Shown here: positions 34,710 to 46,397 of the stretch, in pieces | Numbering within the stretch: position 1 is the stretch's first letter | How the letters are laid out: each line of letters begins with the position of its first letter | Source of the DNA: Desarmillaria ectypa | Lineage: Eukaryota; Basidiomycota; Agaricomycetes; Agaricales; Physalacriaceae | Assembly: GCA_030407005.1 (NCBI GenBank) | Contig: JAUDYN010000001.1 | Coordinates: forward strand, 992,001 to 1,056,000 | Direction: 5' to 3' | DNA length: 64,000 bases | The notes under the pieces: generated by a model | What the model was told of the DNA's origin: nothing | What the model saw: only the letters and a program-made list of their open reading frames with translations | Databases searched by the model: none | Program-made: the position numbers and the translations under genes

Positions 34710-35544
34710 CAAACGCGCCTATAGGCATCAAACACTCGCATAAAAACCGTCAAACAGTCCAACAGTTAGAGAACAGCGCTGAAGGGTCCTTATTAAATAC
34801 GTCTCAATAGCTCCCAGTAATTTGATGTTGCATTGAAACACAGGACTCCCTTGAAAGGAGAAAAGAAAGAGGAGGGCGCCCATACAGCGGTGCTGAGCGG
34901 GTAAGTTGCGCCGCCACGCACTGCCGCTCGCATCATCGGCCCGGACTCAAATTTTCGATCTTTTTTATTTCCACGTCCTCCTGGATCATTTATATCTTTA
35001 ACGTGCCTGAGAACAAGTCCTGCCTGATGATATCAATTCTACCACTGCCTCCGTCTTTCCCATCCCTAGATTACCGACCTACTTAGCCAACCATCCTAGC
35101 ATCTTATCACTGCAGGGCCTCATCGGCGTCAAGTTTAACGCGTCGAGTCATGACGCGTCCCCAGCTTTTTGGGAACTTTCTAAAAAATAAATGACGCTGC
35201 TTCTCTCAGGATGTTATTCCTATTCATAGGCAGCGTGTATCAATGTATGTATACGTAGCTTTTTTAGAAGTAAACCCGACCGCAAGCTATAAAGTACTGA
35301 ATGCGCTTCTAGTCGTTTATGCAAACGATTCTAGCTCGGACCGCGTGGCTCAGACATAGTCTTATGACTCTTGCGAGTTGCTGCAGTCGAATTCAGATGG
35401 CTCTCGGTCGCGAGTCGTTAGGTGTGCAACTCTACTTCACGCGCATTTTGACACAACCACATTGCCACGAAGACGCCGCAGGTCAAGATGCAATACATTA
35501 TGTATTTGATTAACCATAATATTATTCTATTTTCGCCCCCCGAA
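34710..35544. other. Intergenic
   Basis: No supported feature. The left margin of the LINE relic may extend into this region in unrecognisable form. Confidence 0.35.
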
Positions 35545-36217
35545 ATCATGACAAGGCTAAGGCGGTGTGCCCGACTTGTAACGCGGTAGAAACAATCGAG
35601 CACTTTCTAGTTAAGTGCTCCGTTCCAGCCAGGGTAATGATATGGGCTCTAGCGGAAGAATTCTGGAGAAAGAAGCAGGATTCGTGGCTGGAAATTTCCT
35701 TTGGTAAAGTTCTCGCGTGCAGCCTAACGACTTTCAAGGTTAGACCGTGGAAAAAGAGGTTTCAGAGCGATCGCGTCTGTTTGAGATAATCGTTTCGGAG
35801 TCGGCATATTTGATATGTAAGATACTGTGGGTGTCGGCATGTGCAAATTTTGGTTTGCAGCACGTTCTGGCTACTTGTCTAATAGTGCGCAATAATTTAT
35901 TTGTCGGTTTGGAGAAAGCCGTGCTGTTTCGAAATTTGCACATCGTGATCCAGAATTCTGTAATTGAGATACGAAACAGATGGTTCAAACGTTGAACAGC
36001 AGGGTCTTGCAAGATTGCATGGTGACGAATACTTTGAGGTACGGAAGAAAGCGAGCTCTGCGGAAGGAACTGGTCCTGAGGACGCGGAGTGGTGTGCTCA
36101 AGGATAACAACATGCTGCCAAATGACTGGGTAGAGATTTCCGGGGTTTTGGTGGTTACTGAGTCGGTGAGGAAGCGTACATTGGACACCTACGACGAGCC
36201 GGCCCGAGTTCCACACT
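35545..36217 (+). mobile_element. Relic of a Tad1-like LINE, C-terminal end of the reverse transcriptase ORF
   Basis: Three frames in order encode the end of a fungal non-LTR retrotransposon polyprotein. A zinc knuckle C-X2-C-X7-H-X4-C is present (CPTCNAVETIEHFLVKC), followed by IWALAEEFWRKKQDSWLEIS. Then come RLFEIIVSESAYLICKI and, after an interruption, NSVIEIRNRWFK, TNTLRYGRKRALRKE and SGVLKDNNMLPNDWVEISGV. The pattern is that of the C-terminal part of Tad1/I-like LINEs abundant in Agaricomycetes. Frame changes and the inserted inverted-repeat element at 35825-35952 show it is dead. Upstream RT and endonuclease parts are absent, as expected from 5' truncation. Confidence 0.75.
35825..35952 (+). 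mobile_element. Short inverted-repeat element (MITE-like), deleted copy inside the LINE relic
   Basis: Starts TA-CTGTGGGTGTCGGCATGTG and ends near CGAAATTTGCACATCGTGATCC, with the internal strings TGGTTTGCAGCACGTTCTGG and GTGCGCAATAATTTATTTGT shared with the copy at 50312-50721. It lacks 18 bp of the left terminal repeat and the outer ~20 bp of the right one. It splits the LINE frame between LICKI and NSVIEIRNRW, so it entered after the LINE. Confidence 0.72.
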
Positions 36218-37200
36218 AGTTCAGGAACCGTGCTTAAACTACATTCCCTCGGAGGTGGTTTTCCTTAGCGGGTGCGATTCCCGTACACTCAAGCCTTTTA
36301 GAAGTACTGACTTGGTCAGTTGCTATTGATTTTGTGCACCACCCCCCTCCCCTCCCCCCCAAAAAAGAAAAAAATCATGACGAGGCACTCGCCTCCCTAT
36401 CGATTACCTCTAGGCCTGATATCGATTGTTCTTTTCAAACTTGGTTCTCACAGCCATTCTTTGATGAGACGATTGACCGCCATCTATACCATCATGGTTG
36501 CTTCCTGCGCAGCACAGCGTGGGCCCCAGGTCATCCGACGATGCGCACCTGAGCGAAACATATGCCATGCCAATTCATTCTTTTGACGCAGTCGACCTTC
36601 ATTAGTCGCTCTGCGACTTCATGCACTTGTTCACAATTCAAGGCAAAATCTTGGAGTAAACGCGGCAGTCCACTCGCAGTCCTACGTTGCCATGAGAGGA
36701 CGGCTTCCGGTGAGGATAATACTTCTCACGCTGCGGCTAAGCCTTAGGGTTGCATCGTTGCATCAAAGGACAAGACCAAAACAACCGTCGAAAGCCGTCC
36801 CAGTGGACTCGTGGAACCAGCGCCCTCTCTAGGAACCCTCTCTCCCGGCATCTCAAAGTCAAAAAAAACGGGAGGGGCGCGATTGAAACACGTATTACTG
36901 TATGTTCGAAGCATCCGTTGCCTAGGTGTCAAAGGCAGCAATCCTACCGATCGACATCATGACTACACGTGAGGCTACTATCTAGATCAACATTCCAGAA
37001 TTTGCAAAACAGTCTACGCAGCGCCGAGATCGTTCCAATTTGCCGACACTTGGCCCAGGTATAAAAAGGTGGGTCCTGTCATAATTTGTCTTTCCCCACT
37101 TTCCATTCCTCTGGACTTCACTCTTTGCCTTTGACTAGCTGTGCTGGCCCTTCGTTCTTCATTCAATTCGTTATTGCCCCTGCTTTTTAATTGCACCAAC
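36218..37200. other. Intergenic with C/A homopolymer tract and 5' flank of the next gene
   Basis: A C-rich then A-rich tract lies near 36,345-36,375. TATAAAAAG at 37060-37068 is about 130 bp before the ATG at 37201, with a pyrimidine-rich leader. No gene in between. Confidence 0.45.
37060..37068 (+). promoter_or_regulatory. TATA box of the gene at 37201
   Basis: TATAAAAAG, followed by a CT-rich leader and the first ATG at 37201. Confidence 0.45.
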
Positions 37201-37986
37201 ATGGTCGCTCCGGCATCTTTCAACTCAATTTCCGTTGCAGGCCAACAGGTGACCCAACAGATCGGTAATGGCAATAAAAGTTCCAAGCGCTCGAGCACAC
37301 ACCTCAGTTTAACAAGATGTGAGGACAGCCAGGTTTGTTTTCTCATATCTTCCTATTCTTCATGCTAATTTTTTTTTTCCACGCAGAACGTTTTTGACCT
37401 CAACCTCGGGTCCCCCTCCCTTTTTGGAGATGCTATTTCAGGCTTGACACCCTCGCCGCGCTCTCTTGAGTTTAAACAGCCTCTTCCAAGTGCTGTTACT
37501 CGTTCACCACTGTCGCTCTTCTCTTCTTCCTTCGTCGAGCCCGTCGATGCCTTCGTCGACTCGGACGCTTCTGATTCCGAAGACGAGGAGGACGATGCAC
37601 AATATATCAGCATCCCTTTCACCAGTCCTTTCTATCATCCTCCTCCCAAACCGCGTGCCTTTGATTTCGCATCCTGGCCAGAATCTCGCTGCTCGTCATC
37701 TTTCATGTCGTTCGCCTGTGATGCGCTATTCGAAGATGTCGGCGAATCGGCTGCTATCCTTTTCCATGAAGAGTTAGACACAATACCGTATGTCCGCGAC
37801 GATGTATTCATCGTGGACGACGAGTTTCTCCATGAGGCTTCCACGGGGTTATACGTGTCCCCTTTTGATGTCTACCAGGACATTTATTTGGATATGCTGA
37901 AGAATCCCGTGGGACTCATGTCACTTCACAACGAGGACCCTCGCCCAGATGTCCCTGTTGATTTTGACGAGGAAGACACATGCTGA
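37201..37986 (+). CDS. Unknown acidic protein, 243 residues
   Basis: Exons 37201-37332 and 37387-37986 flank a 54-nt GT-AG intron in phase 0. The product has a Ser/Gln-rich start (MVAPASFNSISVAGQQVTQQ), a Ser/Pro-rich middle and an acidic patch (DSDASDSEDEEDD). A C-terminal half rich in Asp, Phe and Tyr follows, including DDVFIVDDEFLHEASTG and PFDVYQDIYLDMLKNP. No signal peptide, membrane segment or known domain is visible. It may be a disordered regulatory protein, but nothing in the sequence names a function. A possible intron in the 3' untranslated part (about 38,008-38,065) ends CTATAG. Confidence 0.65.
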
Positions 37987-39242
37987 AATGTATTCCGGTA
38001 TCCCCGTGAGTTTCTCCGTCGTACGTCCGTCTTCTATTCGCTTTAATGACACACTCTTCTATAGCCGGTGACCGTAGAGCCTGTTACCATAGCTCCATCT
38101 GTGGTTCGTCAGTCAGCAATGTTGGACAGGCGCCTGGTCGTGCCATCTAGTTCTTTGTTCTGTGGTTTGTTCTCTCAGACCGACACTGTCATGCGCAATT
38201 AAGTGCAGCGTGTCTAGTGTTTTCATCCTGTCTTCATTTATGATTACCTTCAAACTCGAAGCAGCACCCTCTTTCATTTCTTTCTCGTTCCGGCTGGCAA
38301 CCAGTGTAGTTCAGCGGATATATGGATACCCTGAGTTGAAGTTTGATACCTCTGTCGAAAATATAGACCTCAGGTGCACTCCTGTATATTATACCTACGT
38401 TCCTATCCGTAGAACAATCATTAATTTTTCTCTCTTACTCAGTTTATGGGTCCTGTTAGAAAATGCGGATGTCTGAAGGCTTTGAATCAGACAGTGGGTG
38501 TGAAGAGCGACGCTGTCAACCAATTTGCTCCTGGAAACACTGTCAGAAAGATCCTGCTAAACCTATAGCCAGTAGATATATATAAGTTCACTGTCTTCTC
38601 CTTGTATGATGGTGGCGCAGGCCATTAGCGGGACACAACCCAAGGCCTACGATTTCGATATGTATGCCGGAAGTGGCGCCTGTATCGAGGCATTGAAGTG
38701 ACGTGCGACGTATCCGCCGCGGAAGTAATTCGCAAGTTAATCCAACGGGTTACTAGGTAGAAGAAGATTGATCGCTCAATTTTCACAGACTTGGTTACTG
38801 CAGCGGTGTGGTTGCAATAAGCTGTTCAAACGGCAACAACTGAGGGGCTGAAAACATGTCAAGCCTTCACCACGTCGATCCAGGAACGGAAGATAACAGG
38901 GAAGATGCTCGTTTCATTCGTTGCCTTGGAGAAAGCCAAATCTGCTCGAAGTAAGAGGTATATTTGATGCCCCCTGTTTAGAAATCAAGCTTTATTCCAC
39001 AATGGATGAGGCAGTATTAATTCTCGTCCTCGGGGTAATGATGTGAACGGAAAGCGATGAATCATTAATAATACAGAAACGCCCGTTGGTTTATTGAAAT
39101 CCGAAGGTCAAAGTCAAAAATGTGAGATTCCTTCGGCGCTACCTCGGAGGTGAAACTCGATCATCAGCTGCAAGCGATAGGCTTTAACAAGATTCCAACC
39201 CCAACATCATATGTTAATATCATACTTACTTGTATCAGGATT
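37987..39242. other. Intergenic / 3' flanks
   Basis: A 104-codon plus-strand frame at 38162-38476 has no family motif and looks like chance. No repeat or RNA recognised. Confidence 0.4.
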
Positions 39243-40092
39243 TCATGAACCTTCATCGTCGTCATCGTCATCGTCACCGAAAAAGTCGTCATCTTGCTCG
39301 GCGTTGGTCACGGGAGCAGAGGTGGGTTTACTCAGTTTTGCGATTCGCTTTTTCGTGGGGATGTTGGTGTCTGCAGACAGATGTAGTTCAGGTTCGAGAG
39401 GCAGCTCTCCATCGAGCATCTGCTGCCGTATTTGATCCTTAAATTGTTGTCTCTGCGCATCGGTTTCCGATGAGTCGGTGGAATTTGGCTGCGTTTCGGG
39501 ATGTCGTATTTCCGGAGGGAAGAGTGAAATGTATTTCTTCGTTTTGGGGTAATGCTAAATAGATCAGGACAATATTTGACATACGGAAAAACCTGGCATA
39601 CCAAGATATAATTTAAATCGACGCGTGCATCGAAAAGCGATGACTCCAGAGCTTTCTTTTCGGATTGGGGAGTGCTGGAAAGCCCCCTCTTGGCCTGCAT
39701 CACTTTTCGGAGGACCTTTTTCCTCTCTGGTGCTTACATTAACAGATGTCTAGGCATCTCCAATAGGAGACTCACCGAAAAACTTCATTCTGTGGTAGCG
39801 CATTCCCAATGCTCGTTCCTTCCTGCTTTGCTCTGCCGCAGCAAGTTCTGCCTCCAGAGCTTTTAGCCGGCGTTCTGTCGTTACGCGTACATCTGCTGCT
39901 AGGTTGTCCTAAGAAATCTGAATGAAAGAAATGCTGGGTGATATACATTGAACTACATACCTTTGCAAGCAGTCTTCGGGTCTGTCTTAGCGATGATTTA
40001 ATCTTTTGGACACCGGGCGTACCAGATTGACTGCTGCCACCATCAGGCCGGTGAGACTTTCGTGTCACTTTCGATGTTCGTGAGGGTGCCAT
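39243..40092 (-). CDS. EFG1: rRNA-processing protein EFG1
   Basis: EFG1 is a small nucleolar protein needed for early cleavages that yield 18S rRNA and the 40S subunit. Exons 40092-39961, 39908-39776, 39726-39602 and 39554-39243, with introns of 47-52 nt, give 233 residues, near the usual size. Signature parts are VQKIKSSLRQTRRLLAK, VRVTTERRLKALEAEL, MRYHRMKFFERKKVLRK, FDARVDLNYI and YPKTKKYISLFPPE. A basic N-terminus and an acidic Asp-rich end (FFGDDDDDDDEGS) fit a nucleolar factor. The first ATG of the open frame (40182) is not used because alignment with the family begins at MAPSRTSK. It shares a short divergent promoter with ELP1. Confidence 0.9.
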
Positions 40093-40247
40093 TATGGAGT
40101 CGATAGAAAGAAAGAAAAAATACGCGAGCGGCAAGAGAGAATTCAACGGTCCGTGGCTATTTGTCCAGATCAATGTCGCCAAACATTCATCCGATTTTTT
40201 CCTTTTATATTCTTCTTCCTGGACGTTATTTTACTGTACACTCTATA
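40093..40247. promoter_or_regulatory. Shared divergent promoter of EFG1 and ELP1
   Basis: Only 155 bp separate the two start codons, so both 5' leaders and core promoters must lie here. TTTTATATTC near 40203 is the only TATA-like string. Co-expression of a ribosome-assembly and a tRNA-modification gene would make sense but is inferred. Confidence 0.55.
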
Positions 40248-43200
40248 ATGCGGAATCTCTCCCTTGTCGCGTCGAAATCGTCTGCATTGACATTGGACTC
40301 AGCAAGCATTTCATGCACAGCCATCGATCTGGACCAAAATATCACGTACATAGCGACGGAACGCTGTATTGCAGACGCAGATGTCGAGGTGAAGATATGG
40401 AAGGCGATATCAGACGAAAAGGTGGTCGTCTGTTCGTGAATACACGTCAAGTCAGCTGAATACGACTTTAGGCAACTTGTTTTTACAACTTGAATGCCAG
40501 CGCGTTGTCGGAATATACATCTCACTCTCAAGTTATTTCACTCCGAGTACTTCTGGACAGTCAACAGCTTGTCGCAGTCCTTCGTAGTGGCGATATCGCA
40601 GGCGTGCCCATAGATGATGAAGTTTCTCAGACGGTGCGTCCGAGATGCGCCCTCTCAGTTGATAAATGGCCAATACACCATTTTATCTTAGGACGATGTT
40701 GTTGGTACGGTTGATGGAGGAATTTTCGCTGCGTCATGGAGCCCAGATGACTCTTCTCTTGTACTTGTTACCGGTATTTACTCGCGGGACCCGACTGGCC
40801 TAGATGCTAATCTATAATCAGGGGACAACAAGCTGATATTGATGACTTCAACATTTGATGTTCTATCTGAAACATCCTTGCATCCTATTGATTTTGGCGA
40901 AGGTTCGTTCTGATGTATTTTGGTGCCACGCAAGTCTCCAATACATGTGTAGATGCTCCAATAAATGTCGGCTGGGGTTCCAAACAGACACAGTTTCACG
41001 GCTCGGCGGGTAAAAGTGCTGCTCAGGCGCCTTCAAATGTAAATCTCGGCATTAGCCCCGACGACGACATGCTCCCTCGCATCAGCTGGCGCGGTGACGG
41101 TGCCTTCTTCTGTGTGTCTTCCCTGTCTCCGAATCAAACCAAACATCGCGTTCTCCGCGTGTATGATCGCCAAGCAGCATTGCAAACCACCTCCGAGCCT
41201 GTCGCTGGCCTTGAACATACGCTTTCATGGAGACCATCGGGAAATCTGATCGCGGCGACACAGCGGTTTGGATTTGAAGGCGGCGGAACTGGTAAAGCCG
41301 GACGTCATGATGTTATCTTCTTCGAGCGCAATGGCCTCCGCCATGGGGAGTTTGGTATCAGAGTCGATGATCTGAATGTAGACGATACCTCTAAAACGGA
41401 AGACTTAAGGTGGGGTTATAAGGTTAGGGAGCTTCGATGGAGCTCCGATTCGAACGTGCTGGCAATATGGATTACGAGGAAGGAAGGGGACATTGGTATG
41501 GGAATTTTTTTAATGTCCCGTGCGTCCTTGTTCATTTCTACATAAAGTGCAGCTCTGGACGATAGGAAATTACCATTGGTAAGACCCTAAGGGTACAGTG
41601 ACATGCGATTGATTACCAGCTCTTCAGGTACCTCAAACAGGAAATTGTAGCGCCTTCACAGCCTGGCTATTTCACATCAGTGGAATGGCATCCTGAGAGC
41701 GCGCTCACATTGATCTTGACAACCGAATGTAGGGTTTTGTCTGTTTTGGAAGATATTGCAGTTTTCCTACTGAAGCCATATCATAGCCCAGGTTATCCAA
41801 CGGACCTATGCTTGGATTACGTCTTCTTCTCCGACAGTGCCTCCTCTGGATACGGGTTCCGTTGCTGTGATTGATGGGTGTGAGATAAAATTTTAGTCTG
41901 TTCATCGGCCTATAATGACCTTTTTGCAGCCGACATCTTACTAACACCATTCAGGACACAAAATGTCCCTCCGCCGATGTCCTCATGCCGACTTGCTGTT
42001 CTTCCTGAATCTTCGCAGGTATCTCAAGTTCCTATCCACGTATGTTTCGTCCACGGTTCCGACATGTTAGCCGTTCTATGGGAGACGGGATATGTGGAAG
42101 TATGGGATCTTTCAACGAGGCTGACACCTAGGGGAGGGAAGGTCATGGACCCGAAGAGGGTTACTTGTCGGACCCCTCCCAGTGCGAAGCCTGGGTCGTA
42201 TAGACAGGTTGTACTACGGAGCGATGGTGTCCTTCTTCTCCTTGGGTCTGATAACGGCGATGGGTCGGATATTATTATGACCGTTGAGATTGAGGAAGGA
42301 GCAGGACAATCTATGGTAATGCTATCCCGAAACGGGCGTCTACTTCCAGTGGACCAAGGAATCATATGGCAGTCACCGGGTGGAGAGTTGTTTGATGGTC
42401 AGTCTCTTCGTAATTCATCCATAAATACTTTCCTCCAAGCTTACGCTTCTCATTTTAATTATAGTTCGGGTTGATACTTCATTGCTCATCTGCCGCTTCC
42501 CTTCGTTTTGCCTAACCTCAGACCGCGTAATCGTCGATGATTCCAGCTTCTCATTGTATCTGGGACTCACAGAATCTGGGAAGATATACATCAGCGCGGA
42601 GGATAGCTCGAGTGCGCTGATCGCCTCAAACGCGACCTCCTTCACAATCGCTTCTGGGTTCTTGATATTTACTACGGGGAACCATGAAGCCGTTTTCGCA
42701 GGCGTCAAATCGCTATTCTTGTACATCAAAGCGGGGAACGAGAACAACAGAGAAGCGCTCAAAGGCAGCTGGGAGAAACGGCGTGTTGAGAGAGGGGTTC
42801 GCGAATCATTGTACCAGTGCCCAGTGCGATGGGCCTAGTTCTGCAGATGCCTAGAGGAAATCTAGAGACAATCAATCCACGACCATTGATCATGGAGGTA
42901 GTCAAACAGGATTTGAATAAGTGGGTTTTTTCTTACCTTCTTCGTAGCCAGAGACTTGATTATTCTTTCAGCCAGAAGTATCGTAAGGCGTTCATGGCAT
43001 GTAGGAAGCATAGGATCGATCTCAGCGTAATCGTACAACATGACGAGAAGAAATTTTTGGACAACGTCGCCGCGTTTGTGGAGGACGTGAAAGAAGTAGA
43101 TCATATTAATCTCTTTCTGACAAATATTGGGTACGTTTCTGTTATGTATAACGCTTTTAGCTAACCTGGGCCTCCAGCCGTTCTTCCCGGTCTCCGGAAG

Positions 43201-45298
43201 CTATCGCAAGGATATGTGATACTGTCCGGGAGGAGTTGGAGAAGAGAGATCTGACTGGATATGTCAATTCCATATTGACTGCTCACGTTGTGAAGACTCC
43301 TCCAGACCATGAATCGGGACTGGGGTTGTTACTACGTTTGCGGGGTACGTCTTTCAATCTATCGTCATCTTGCTTTGGCCTCATCCATATTATATGTCCA
43401 TTTTAGACGCAAACCCGGAGTTAGTAGAAGATGCAGTCAAGTACATCATCTTTCTCGTAGATGCCGATAAGCTGTTTCATACTGCTTTGGGAGTGTATGA
43501 TTTTTCGTTGGTGTTGATGATTGCACAACATTCCCAAAAGGTTTGCCTACCACTTCTGCTGAATGCACCGTTCGTTGCTGATGCGATGATGGGCATAGGA
43601 CCCCAGGGAGTACCTTCCTTTCCTCCGCGAGCTGCGCTCCCTGGAGAAATACGTGAAAAGATTTCGGATCGATGATCATCTGAAGAGATACGAGAGCGCT
43701 TTAAGGAATCTAAGTCTTGCTGGTAGGCGCTGTGTGCAGTTTGAATTCTACTTCCCTGATACGGCTTTAGGAGATGATCACTTCAATCAGGCCATAGCCT
43801 ATATCGAGGGTCATCAACTGTACGAGAGTGGACTGTCAATATGGAAGGGGACAGAGCGGCAGAACGTAAGCACCCATTCTTAAAATCACATTTCGTATTT
43901 TCATATTCATCCCTGGATTCAATTTATTTTAGGCTGTGCTAACTGTGTATGGTGATTGGTTGTTTGAAAGAAGGGAGTTTAGACAGGCCGCGTCAGGTAG
44001 GTGGCTTGGAATCTTATCAGACGTGAATAAGGGTTGATCAATTTATTGTAGTATTTGTAGAATCTGGGGCGCTTTCTAAGGCTATGGTGGCGTACGAAAA
44101 GGCATTGGAGTGGCAATGTCTTTTTGACCTGGCAGTTCGGATGGAAATGCCTGAAGAGGACCTTGTTTTGATGGGATATCGTGTTGGTGGTATGTGCGTG
44201 GACTTCCTGGCTCCAACTTCTTGTTAATGCTTTAGTGAAGAGGATTTAACATCAAAGAAGCGCTACTTGGAAGCTGCTCGTGTGATTCTCGACTATGCCA
44301 AAGATGTTCGGGAGACGGTGATTACACTTGTTCAAGGCAATGAATTCGCTGAAGCACGCCGAATTGTGCGTCAAGGGATCATCTTTCCATTTCCAATCAG
44401 TCATTAATTTTAAACTCATTTCTAGATGACGCTTCACCGCAGGCCTGAGCTCTTGGCTGATATCATCTATCCCGGTGCTCTAGAAAGTCGATACCAAATC
44501 AAGGAGGACGTGAACGAAATGCGGGAACAACTGCGTAAGCAATTCTCTAGACTACAAGAGCTGCGCATCAAGAAGGTGGAGGAACCAGGTAAGCCGTTCG
44601 CTTCCCCGCTTTCATGAAGTTTTTCTTGATTGTTTCGATAGATGCATTCTTTGGCGTTGAAGACACGGCCTTACATAATGTAGATGTGATGACTGACGTA
44701 TCGATGCCCTATACCGCCTTCACCCGGTATACGGCAGCTCCATCAGCCACATCCCGGTCGTCCAAGTGCGTTTTAATCAATCTTTCTGTTTGCTGGACGG
44801 TTGATGTGTAATATTTATAGGCAGAGTTCTCGGTCCAAGAGAAAGCAGGAGAGAAAGGTGGGGTCGGGTAGGAAGGGGACGGCGGATGAGGAGGAGTATC
44901 TTTTCAAGTCTGTGGCTAAGCTCGTTATGAAGTTTACTACCACCCGAGGTTTGTGGCGAGTTGCCATCGGAGAGAGGTGCTGATGGTTCTTTATTGTTAT
45001 AGACGAAGCCCGAAGCCTTATTCCGCACCTTTTCGAGTTCACACCCGACCATCGTGAAGAAGGTTCCAATCTTCAGAAGGAGATTGATGCGTTCGAGCGG
45101 GAGCTTCAAGAGGTAGTCGAGGACATCTGGAAGAAGCCCGCAGATGAGGGTAAATCGGCGACAGATTCTTGGGCTGCGCGAATGGAGCAAGTCGAGAAAG
45201 CGAAGCGGGTGAACCTTGTTGATTCCGTGCTTAAGCCTGAGCTGGGACGTAATGCAGACTGGCGGCTGAGGCTTTTGGACTTGGACTTGGGGGCGTAA
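40248..45298 (+). CDS. ELP1: Elongator complex protein 1 (IKI3 family)
   Basis: ELP1 is the scaffold subunit of Elongator, which adds the carboxymethyl group to uridine 34 in the wobble position of tRNAs. The gene has about twenty introns of 45-70 nt. Read in order, exons give the WD-repeat half, with FAASWSPDDSSLVLVTG, ILMTSTFDVLSE, ISWRGDGAFFCVSS, LEHTLSWRPSGNLIAATQRF, RHDVIFFERNGLRHGEF and LRWSSDSNVLAIWI. The helical half follows, with NLFLTNIG, DPREYLPFLRELRSLEKYVK, RFRIDDHLKRYESALRNL, RRPELLADIIYPGALESRYQ and a basic stretch rich in Ser, Arg and Lys. The end is DLDLGA. Every junction I checked keeps the frame, so it seems intact. Size and order match the family. Confidence 0.93.
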
Positions 45299-46397
45299 AT
45301 TGATGACCTGGTGTCGCATCAATGATCTTTGGATCAGCGGTGAGAGACTTGGTCCATTCCGAGAGGACTACGTCATTTTCTGGCTTGCTTCTGTCATTGT
45401 ATAGTGGCTAGAATGCTACTTGTCGCAGAAAAGAGGCATTGACTGCTCCCGAACGGGGACCTTGGCAGTCCACAATAGATTAATGTACGCCACAGGGAAT
45501 CAAGGGATTTCTGTTATTTTGTAATGCTATCCAATCTGGAGGCTGTTCTAATCTAGCGTTCCTTTGTCCCCTCCATCTCCCTTGCGGGTTACCTGAAAGA
45601 GCGTATGTTCCGCTATTCATTCTTCGGCGGTCCGTCGTGTAAGTGCCCCGTGGAATCATGGGGCTTTTTGGACCAGCTCCGACTTTCGGAATGACTTCGG
45701 CTCGCAATTTTGCTAACCCCAGTCAGTGTACACTCGGGTGTCGGTCGGCCTCAACATGGAAAACTGATTCAACAGTTAGCTCTACGTACCGTGGAATGAA
45801 TGATGTGGCATTTGGCAGTACGCAGTTCAAATACTAACAGTGAAGCATCAGTTTATTGTTTTGGCATTTCTGGGGGGACTTTGGTAGGTAAAAATGTCGA
45901 CCTCAGTTCTAGTAGGTGGGTGAAATATTTTTGAGGGAGGATGGAGGGTAAGTATTCAAGCATCTCTGACCGGATCGCAGTCGGCGATCTAAGATGATTC
46001 AAATTCGTACATAGAACGAATACAACGGTTTCCAAGGCGTTCTTGCAACCAACAGCGTTCTACTGCCTGTGACTGAGAGAACATAGCTACAGAAAGGAAA
46101 ATGTAAGACTGTACAGAAGAAGCAGCGGAGGGCAATGAACGGGTATTTTTGTGCGGCAGATGCAACATTTGCCTCCGGTAGACGTGATCGAAGCCGGCTT
46201 GGCTGCCTTGGGTTCGAATTTCCAATTCCAGTGCCCTGGGCCGGGAAACACCGAACAGGGACAACAGCGACAAGCTCAGCTGAATATCATAACCTTTCGT
46301 GGATGCAGGGTCTCTTCCACTCGCTTTTCTTTCCTTCTTGATTTCTTTCAAAACTGGCCTCTTTCACGACCTTTTCAGTCTCGTTTTGCGGCATTTC
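45299..46397. other. Intergenic
   Basis: Minus-strand frames of 60-120 codons here carry no family motif. Nothing else seen. Confidence 0.4.

Noticed and set aside
36262..36295. GCGGG...CCCGT stem with GATTC loop, tRNA-like
   Set aside because: Loop lacks the normal TTCGA core and no upstream tRNA arms are found.
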